From: Aureobasidium sp. EXF-3400
Lineage: Eukaryota > Ascomycota > Dothideomycetes > Dothideales > Saccotheciaceae
Direction: 5' to 3'
Assembly: GCA_024195585.1 (NCBI GenBank)
Contig: SWBL01000180.1
Location: 1 to 64,000 of the forward strand
DNA: 64,000 nucleotides
Part shown: positions 58,217 through 64,000 of the stretch, one piece after another
How the letters are laid out: each line of letters opens with the position of its first letter
Numbering within the stretch: position 1 is the stretch's first letter
The notes under the pieces: generated by a model
What the model was told of the DNA's origin: nothing
The model's input: only the letters and a program-made list of their open reading frames with translations
Databases searched by the model: none
Translations under genes and position numbers: made by a program

Positions 58217-58476
58217 TTGCAAGTGGTAATAGAGGCATCTGCGTCGCCCTATTTGTAATGCGGCTAATACAATGCCCCGCAATCGGGAGGGGAGCTGTCA
58301 GCGGCAGCGGCACTTTTCCGCTCACGTCATCTCTACTTGAAGCACCACGCACCATATTCTACAGTCCGTAAATCCATTTTCTGCTATAGACTAGCCTGGA
58401 AATCTGTTCGTCTAACCCTTCGCATCAGTCACGTCTCGCTCGCCATCTTGGCTACTTCTCATGGGAGCTAGACTCC

Positions 58477-60442
58477 TCAAGCGCTTTCAATCTGAGAGAC
58501 GTCCTCATCCGCATCCTCGGCCTCTCCCACGTCGGTCTGGTTGATCTGGTTGTTATGCTGCTGTGCTTCGCTCTCGGCCTTCAAAACCTTCTCCTCCTTG
58601 TAGAACTCGTTTGGAAGCCATTCGAAAAATGAAGGGCTGATGGCGCGGACACTGTCCAGCCACTTGATACCAATGTCAAGCTCGCGCACCTCTCCCTCAA
58701 TCTTCATACCAACAGCACAGTACTGCAAGATGTTCTCCTCCACCCACAAAGTCATTGTGTGCTCGGTCTGCTGTCGTTTGAGCGCCTCGATCGAATGATC
58801 GAAGTTGGGTGCGAGTGGATAGGTCCAGCGACGACAATGGAGCTTGCCAAGGGCAACGAGGAATGGCTTCTTCTCCCGAGCTGCATCATAGAGTGCACGC
58901 GTTGCTTCGTCAGCCATTTCAACCTTTGTCACTTCCAGGCTTATTTGTTCTTGGTAGACAGTTTGGAACTTGCCCACGTCGCCCACCTTGTCGTATTGCT
59001 GTTCAGATCCGTAGGCAGACATGGCGAACTTGACAATGTCTTGGCAATCCTGCAGAGTACGGTTGATGGCGCCAGAGTCTTCCCAGTCATGCTCGCCACT
59101 GTACACGCCTGCGACAGTTCCACCGTGCGTGGCCGAGACGGCTGTGTTGAAAGGACCTGGGAGCCTCTCGTTGGCAACCACTACGTTGAAGAGCTCAATG
59201 TCTGCGAGGTCACAGACCTTGCGCGCAGCCTGGATCTGGCTCTCCAACTCCGGGCAGACGTTGTGGTGCAGCAAGTAGTTGTAGAAGTTGCGCATAACGT
59301 TGGTGGCTCTTGCGATGTCGGCTTGGCCTGAAATGCTCTCGAGCTCGGTCATAATGTGGCAGGACCTGCAGTACTATCAGCTGCTGTTGATGGCGAACAG
59401 GTCGCCATGACTTACAAAAAGCCCTTTGCCACCCCAGCAAAGTCTACCTCCCATCTGTCTGTGTAAAGAACGTCCTCTGAGACGAAATGTGTAGCGGTCA
59501 CAGCAGCGATCTCTGCAGCATCCATCTCAGCCAGGTCTCTGTTGTCGCTTCCACCAAACATCTTGGGGCCGCACTCGATACCGCCATATGTCATGAACTT
59601 GTTGAACACCTGAGCAGTTTGTTGGTGGAATTTGCGTCGAGCGCGGTAACGCTGGATGGCCGTCTCGATCCGTCTAAGACAATGTCAGTGTGGAAGCTCT
59701 TTCCTACTGGCTTTGTGACTCACGTTTCGAACGAAATGTCCCTAGGAGAGCAGTTAGCAGTCTGTCAACATATAAGGGTCTGAAGAAAACAGCGTACTTG
59801 TCGTAGAGTGACTGCTCCTCCTCGAATGCAGCAGGAGTAACAGGTGCATCCGCGTAGAACTCTTCGAAGCCCGTGGGTTTCATCTGCACGCATAGTCAGA
59901 CGTCGTCTCTGCAGTATGAAACTTTAGGAAAACTGACCATCGCCTTTGTCATCCATGGTTGGTCGGGAGGGGGTCTGTTGATACCCTGCTTTTTCTGCTC
60001 TTCTTCCAATACCGCCTTGACCTCCTCAGGGGCCATAGGTTCAATGGTGAGTGGGACTCTGCGCTTGATGTACTTGTTGTCGATAACCTCAAGCATGGTG
60101 CTCTTCTTCAACGACTCCACAACAGATCTATGAGGCTTGTATCTGCGCATCTTGGGAAATTGGCAGATCTTCTTGATTTCAACAGGCTTGTTCTCTTTGC
60201 CTCCGATCTTGTCGAGAAGATACGCGTCCTTGGGAAGGTTCTCATCGGAGAAGTAGTACTCAACCTGTTAACAGTAAGCTGGGAGTGGATGTGTGTGGAT
60301 GAGAAGCAATGGAACTTGCCTGCTTCACAATTTCGTCTCCTTGAGGATGCTCTGCATGTTGTGGTGCTTGAAGGTCGTTTGTGGCTTGAGCATTAGAGCT
60401 GACCTCAATTCTCTCTTGAGGAGTGTCGCCAGTGGATTCCAT
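58477..60442 (-). CDS. ARB1: La-motif plus Argonaute-chaperone Arb1-like protein
   Basis: Model complement(join(58477..59365,59416..59673,59724..59741,59798..59883,59938..60264,60320..60442)), 566 aa. Residues about 35-115 form an HTH La motif (IVKQVEYYFSDENLPKDAYL, then KMRRYKPHRSVVESLKKS), an RNA 3'-end-binding fold. After PPPDQPWMTKAM the protein continues with YADAPVTPAAFEEEQSLYD, RYRARRKF, YGGIECGPKMFGG and KFQTVYQEQISLEVTKVEMA, which I recognise as Arb1. Arb1 is the Argonaute siRNA chaperone subunit that supports RNAi heterochromatin in fission yeast. Intron 1 has a GC donor (CAG/GCAAGT). Exon 4 is 18 nt, encoding DISFE. Both parts share one ORF through exon 2, so they form one protein if intron 2 is spliced. 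Confidence 0.8.
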
Positions 60443-61106
60443 GGTGAACTCGGTATCTGTTGGACTATGCAGCAGAAGACTGGTAAAGATAAGGATGTTG
60501 AAAAGAGAAGGGGGTTGGAGCAATGTGTGGGGCAAAGAGTAGAAGTTGGAGGTGAGAAAGTCCAGCTGTTTGATGAAACAAACGATTGATGACAGACTTA
60601 GCTTGCAGTGAAGTGAAGCATTAGTCAGTTGACGCACGGCGGGAAGACGCAGCAGGCTGGGATGAACGTGTCACAAAGATTATTGGCAGGCACTGCAGTG
60701 AAGACGCGCAGTGGAAGACAACCAACTTGCAGACACTCTTGGTATTGCTCGAGTGAATTTCAGTGGGGATTATACTTGTTGTTTTCAGCTAAGAGGTGCT
60801 CAGAAGAAGAGAGTTGGTTGAAAGTAAACTCTTGAACATCTTCAGAGAACCAGAACAAACAGCTCCTTTGTGGGCATTGGTGCAGCACTATACCATGTCC
60901 CTAATCTCGCTGCTGCAGCAAGTCAACTACAGTTGAGATAGTTGAGTGAAGTAGGTGCGCGAATAAGATGTACAACTAGGCATGGAGCGTATGCGAGAGC
61001 TGGAGTGCGCCACGCTCATGTGGCTGGTGTTTGGCACTTCTCCGCAGAGCGCCACCCGAAGTGCATTCAGAGCTCGCGCTTTCCCACTCACAACAACAGA
61101 TAAACA
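60443..61106. promoter_or_regulatory. Divergent spacer, ARB1 / IPMK
   Basis: 664 bp between divergent starts; both promoters. Nothing specific recognised. Confidence 0.4.
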
Positions 61107-62278
61107 ATGGCAGATCATGGCCTGAATTGGGACTCCCTCGTCGCCTTTGACAATGTCGCGGCTGGCCAGTAAGTTTTCGCCTCTAATTGAAGCCTGCAAG
61201 ACTACAAGACTGACCAGACAATAGCGACGGTGTCATGTCAGATAAATCAGGTAGTCTGGTCATCAAACCATGTGTCGCTGCCGAGGTGGAATTTTACGAG
61301 GTTTCCAACGCTGAGCACCCAGAATTCGCCCAGCTGATGCCGACCTTCATGGGTAGTCTTCAACGCGGCCAATCTAAAGAACTTCAAGACCATCTCACCA
61401 CCGCCGCTTCTCGCTCTGCGGGCAACGAAGCTATTGTCCTACCCGCGGCCTTGGAAAACGAAACAGAAGTCACCGACACAAAAGATGTGGCCGAGACGAA
61501 CAAGCCCCTACGAGGAAAGAAATTGGACACGGGACTTGCTATTGTCCTAGAAAATGTGCTGGCTGGCTTCCAAAAGCCCAATTTCGTCGATGTGAAGTTG
61601 GGTAAACGACTGTGGGCAGATGATGCACCACCCGCCAAACGTACCAAGTTGGACGATGTCGCATCCCAGACGACTAGCGGTTCGCTTGGTTTTAGGATAG
61701 CGGGCATGAAGGTATGGCAACCCGAGGGCTCAGGAGAGTACAAAGTATTCGACAAGTTCTACGGTCGAAATTTGACGTCAGATAACGTAAAGGATGCTTT
61801 CTCAACCTTCCTCTGTCTCGACCAGAAGACAGAATCTCCAGAGCTTCTCAGAGACATCATCAGTAATATCGAAGAGGCCGTTGGATCTATAGAACAGATC
61901 ATCGCGAACCAAGAGAGCCGGATGTATTCTGCGAGCTTACTGTTCGTCTATGAAGGAGATCCGCATGTGCGAAAGGAGGCTCTTGATTTTGCCATCGCAC
62001 AGACGGCAGAGGATCGAGACTCGGATGGTCTGTTAGTCAAGAGCCAAGGAGGAAAGAGAGAAGAGAGTGAAGAGCTTGATGAAGAAGAAGATGATGATGA
62101 TGATGATGATGATGAAGAGGACGAGCAAGCTGACCCAAAGCTGTTTGACATCAAAATGATCGACTTTGCTCATGCAGAATGGACACCCGGACAAGGCCCA
62201 GATGAGAATATGCTGGTCGGTATACGTAGTGTCCGCAAGGTCTTGAAGAACTTGATGAAGCAAGTCAGCCGCGCGTGA
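61107..62278 (+). CDS. Inositol polyphosphate multikinase (ARG82/IPK2 family)
   Basis: Model join(61107..61168,61225..62278), 371 aa. IPMK phosphorylates inositol tris/tetrakisphosphate to higher forms and in yeast also acts in arginine gene control. The family signature PxxxDxKxG is present as PNFVDVKLGKRLW (about residue 150), with the N-terminal lobe GSLVIKPCVAAEVEFYE, GFRIAGMKVW, then SLLFVYEG and the metal-binding IKMIDFAHAEW. A run of GAT/GAA codons (about 62083-62125) encodes an acidic Asp/Glu tract in the loop before the catalytic IDFAH, a common feature of fungal IPMKs. Confidence 0.93.
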
Positions 62279-62527
62279 GCTGAACTCTAGCATGAGCGAT
62301 GACTGTTTTTCAACTAGAACTGCTTACCGAAGATAAATTCTGAACAGATGCTTCAATTTGATAGCATGTGACAAGAGAGCAAAATATTCAATTGAGCAAT
62401 GTTATTGTCGTGCTTCAATTGTGCAGCAAATTCCAGCCTCTACCAAAACCCCGCCATCTGAAGCTGCATCGATACATACCAGTTCGACTTGAGCGACAAT
62501 ACCACACCAAATCTCGCGTCGCCCTCA

Positions 62528-63958
62528 ATGTCGCTTTTACCTGGCCTGTCCCTCTCGGCGCCATCGACGGCGACACCACAACCGGACGCTGCGTCGCATG
62601 CGCCTCCACGAACCGAAGAGCTGCCCGCGCGCTCAGAACTACGTTTCGAGGTCGCTTTCGCCAAATCATACCGCATCCGCCTAGTACGAGGAACAGCAGA
62701 AATCTTCGGCAGCGAGCTAGCGCCTAGTACGACCTACACTTTCAGCGGAACAAAAGGCGCCGTCTTCACGTGGCACGGCTGCACCTTGGAGCTGCAGGGC
62801 GAGGTCGACAGCGAATATGTCGGTTCCGAAACAGAGGCCATGGTGGAATGGCTGAACGTCCACGGCATGCTCGAGACAGCGCGCGACGATGCTGGGATCG
62901 GCAGGGACAGCAATGGCGGTCCTCGCGTTCTGATCGTGGGCCCTGATGATAGCGGAAAGACAAGTTTGCTCAAGTGCTTAACGGCATGGAGCTTGAAGAT
63001 GGGAAGGACACCGACTGTCGTCAACATGGATCCGCGCGAAGGCCTACTTAGCATCCCCGGCAGTCTGAGTGCAGTCACAATGGGCAGCATGCTGGATGTT
63101 GAAGATGGCTGGGGAAGCAGTCCGGTTTCTGGTCCTACTGGAGTGCCTGTCAAGACACCACTGGTCTATCATTTCCCTTTTGCGTCTCCCGAAGAGAACA
63201 CGCGCATGTACAAGCCTCTGGTCACACGCGCTGCTCTGGCTGTTACAAGCAGACTCGAGGAAGACGACGAGGCAAAGCAGAGCGGCATCATCATCGACAC
63301 ACCTGGAAGTATCAACCAACCAAAAGGCGGCTACGATCTCCTCATGCATATCATATCAGAGTTCAGCATCAATGTCGTTCTTACACTAGGCTCGGAGAGA
63401 TTGTACAACGACCTGTTACGCAAGTTCGCCAGCCCCAAAAGCTCCGATGATGTGGTTCACGTCTTTCGCATATCAAAATCAGGCGGCGCCGTGGCCAGAG
63501 ATGAGTCACTTATGCGTCAAGCTCGTCAGCAACAAATTAAGAACTACTTTTTCGGCGATAGCAGGACATCACTGAACCCGCACGGTCAGTGGTGGGACTT
63601 TGGCGATTTGACTGTCTACAAGGCAGTGGATCCTTCGGTATCACACGCACAGTCGTCTTTCATGCCTGGTATGGATTATGATGACGAGTCAGCGCCTGGT
63701 CAAGGTCCTACGACATCGCTGGAGAAGGTGACACCGAGTCAAGGAATGGTCAATGCAATCTTGTCAGTCAAGTTTTGCTCGGGAAACTCGTCACTGGACA
63801 ACGTGCGCGACAGTTGTGTCATGGGATTTGTTTACGTAGCTGAGGTGGATGAAACCAGGAAAAAGGTACGATTCCTGGCACCGCATCCCAGCAGGTGGGG
63901 CGATCGAGCATTGGTTTGGGGCAACTGGCCTGAAGGCGTTGGCGATTTGGTTGCATAG
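62528..63958 (+). CDS. CLP1: Polyadenylation factor CLP1
   Basis: Single exon, 476 aa from ATG 62528 (MSLLPGLSL...); the frame is open a little upstream but without an ATG. CLP1 is a P-loop protein of cleavage factor IA in mRNA 3'-end formation; its mammalian homolog has RNA 5'-kinase activity. Visible: ELPARSELRFEVAF N-terminal domain, TAEIFGSELAPSTTYTF, the P-loop VLIVGPDDSGKTSLLKCL, VNMDPREGLLSIPG, IIIDTPGSINQPKGGYDLL and the C-terminal MGFVYVAEVDE domain. The P-loop has Asp-Asp-Ser before GKT, as in fungal CLP1. Length matches yeast Clp1 (about 445 aa) with a short N-terminal extension. Confidence 0.93.
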   Translation: MSLLPGLSLSAPSTATPQPDAASHAPPRTEELPARSELRFEVAFAKSYRIRLVRGTAEIFGSELAPSTTYTFSGTKGAVFTWHGCTLELQGEVDSEYVGSETEAMVEWLNVHGMLETARDDAGIGRDSNGGPRVLIVGPDDSGKTSLLKCLTAWSLKMGRTPTVVNMDPREGLLSIPGSLSAVTMGSMLDVEDGWGSSPVSGPTGVPVKTPLVYHFPFASPEENTRMYKPLVTRAALAVTSRLEEDDEAKQSGIIIDTPGSINQPKGGYDLLMHIISEFSINVVLTLGSERLYNDLLRKFASPKSSDDVVHVFRISKSGGAVARDESLMRQARQQQIKNYFFGDSRTSLNPHGQWWDFGDLTVYKAVDPSVSHAQSSFMPGMDYDDESAPGQGPTTSLEKVTPSQGMVNAILSVKFCSGNSSLDNVRDSCVMGFVYVAEVDETRKKVRFLAPHPSRWGDRALVWGNWPEGVGDLVA

Positions 63959-64000
63959 AAAAGTGGTTGCGGATTTCACAAGAGCGTGGCGTTACTGGAA

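Overview
The window is nuclear DNA of a filamentous ascomycete (Pezizomycotina). The gene content (POP1, RPL13, PDB1, a GBF1/Gea-type ARF-GEF, a YVC1-type channel, SYF1, VMA8, PP2A catalytic subunit, ESA1, GH72 enzyme, ARB1, CLP1) is typical of such fungi. Genes are packed about one per 2.2 kb on both strands, and introns are mostly 48-70 nt with GTAAGT-like donors, CTAAC/CTGAC branch sites and TAG/CAG acceptors. A dothideomycete is possible, but I cannot fix the species. Exon models below were built by hand from ORFs, splice signals and family conservation.

Layout. 0.5-9.4 kb: a C2H2 factor, POP1, a coiled-coil protein of unknown function, and a large leucine-rich-repeat protein. 9.9-16.4 kb: RPL13, a pterin-carbinolamine dehydratase, PDB1, and an ANP1/MNN9-family mannosyltransferase with an unusual helical tail. 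16.6-31 kb: the ARF-GEF, a DUF4385-like protein, an interrupted tRNA-Gln, a cyclopropane-fatty-acid-synthase-like enzyme, a YVC1-like vacuolar channel, a second C2H2 protein, then 1.4 kb without a gene. 31.4-50.7 kb: PI31, an Asi-type RING membrane protein, an F-box/UIM protein, SYF1, VMA8, U1A/U2B'', an MFS transporter, PP2A and ESA1. 51.8-64 kb: a repeat-rich GPI mucin, a GH72 glucanosyltransferase, a ZTA1-type quinone reductase, a La-motif/ARB1 protein, inositol polyphosphate multikinase and CLP1.

Most genes are unlinked housekeeping functions, and no biosynthetic gene cluster or transposon is visible. Loose themes are RNA processing (POP1, SYF1, U1A, CLP1, La/ARB1, the tRNA), cell wall and secretory pathway (mannosyltransferase, ARF-GEF, mucin, GH72), vacuole (VMA8, YVC1) and ubiquitin/proteasome (PI31, Asi-type RING, F-box/UIM).

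The most striking feature is a tRNA-Gln(UUG) gene on the minus strand (23177-23313). It carries two insertions: a normal 14-nt anticodon-loop intron, and a 51-nt insert at the base of the T-stem with the marks of a spliceosomal intron (GTAAGT start, TCTAAC branch-like site, TAG end). Removing both restores a complete cloverleaf. Other points of interest are a 7-nt microexon completing the first RRM of the U1A/U2B'' gene, the La-Arb1 fusion with a GC-AG intron and an 18-nt microexon, the LEA-like tail on the mannosyltransferase, and an open reading frame inside the first intron of RPL13.
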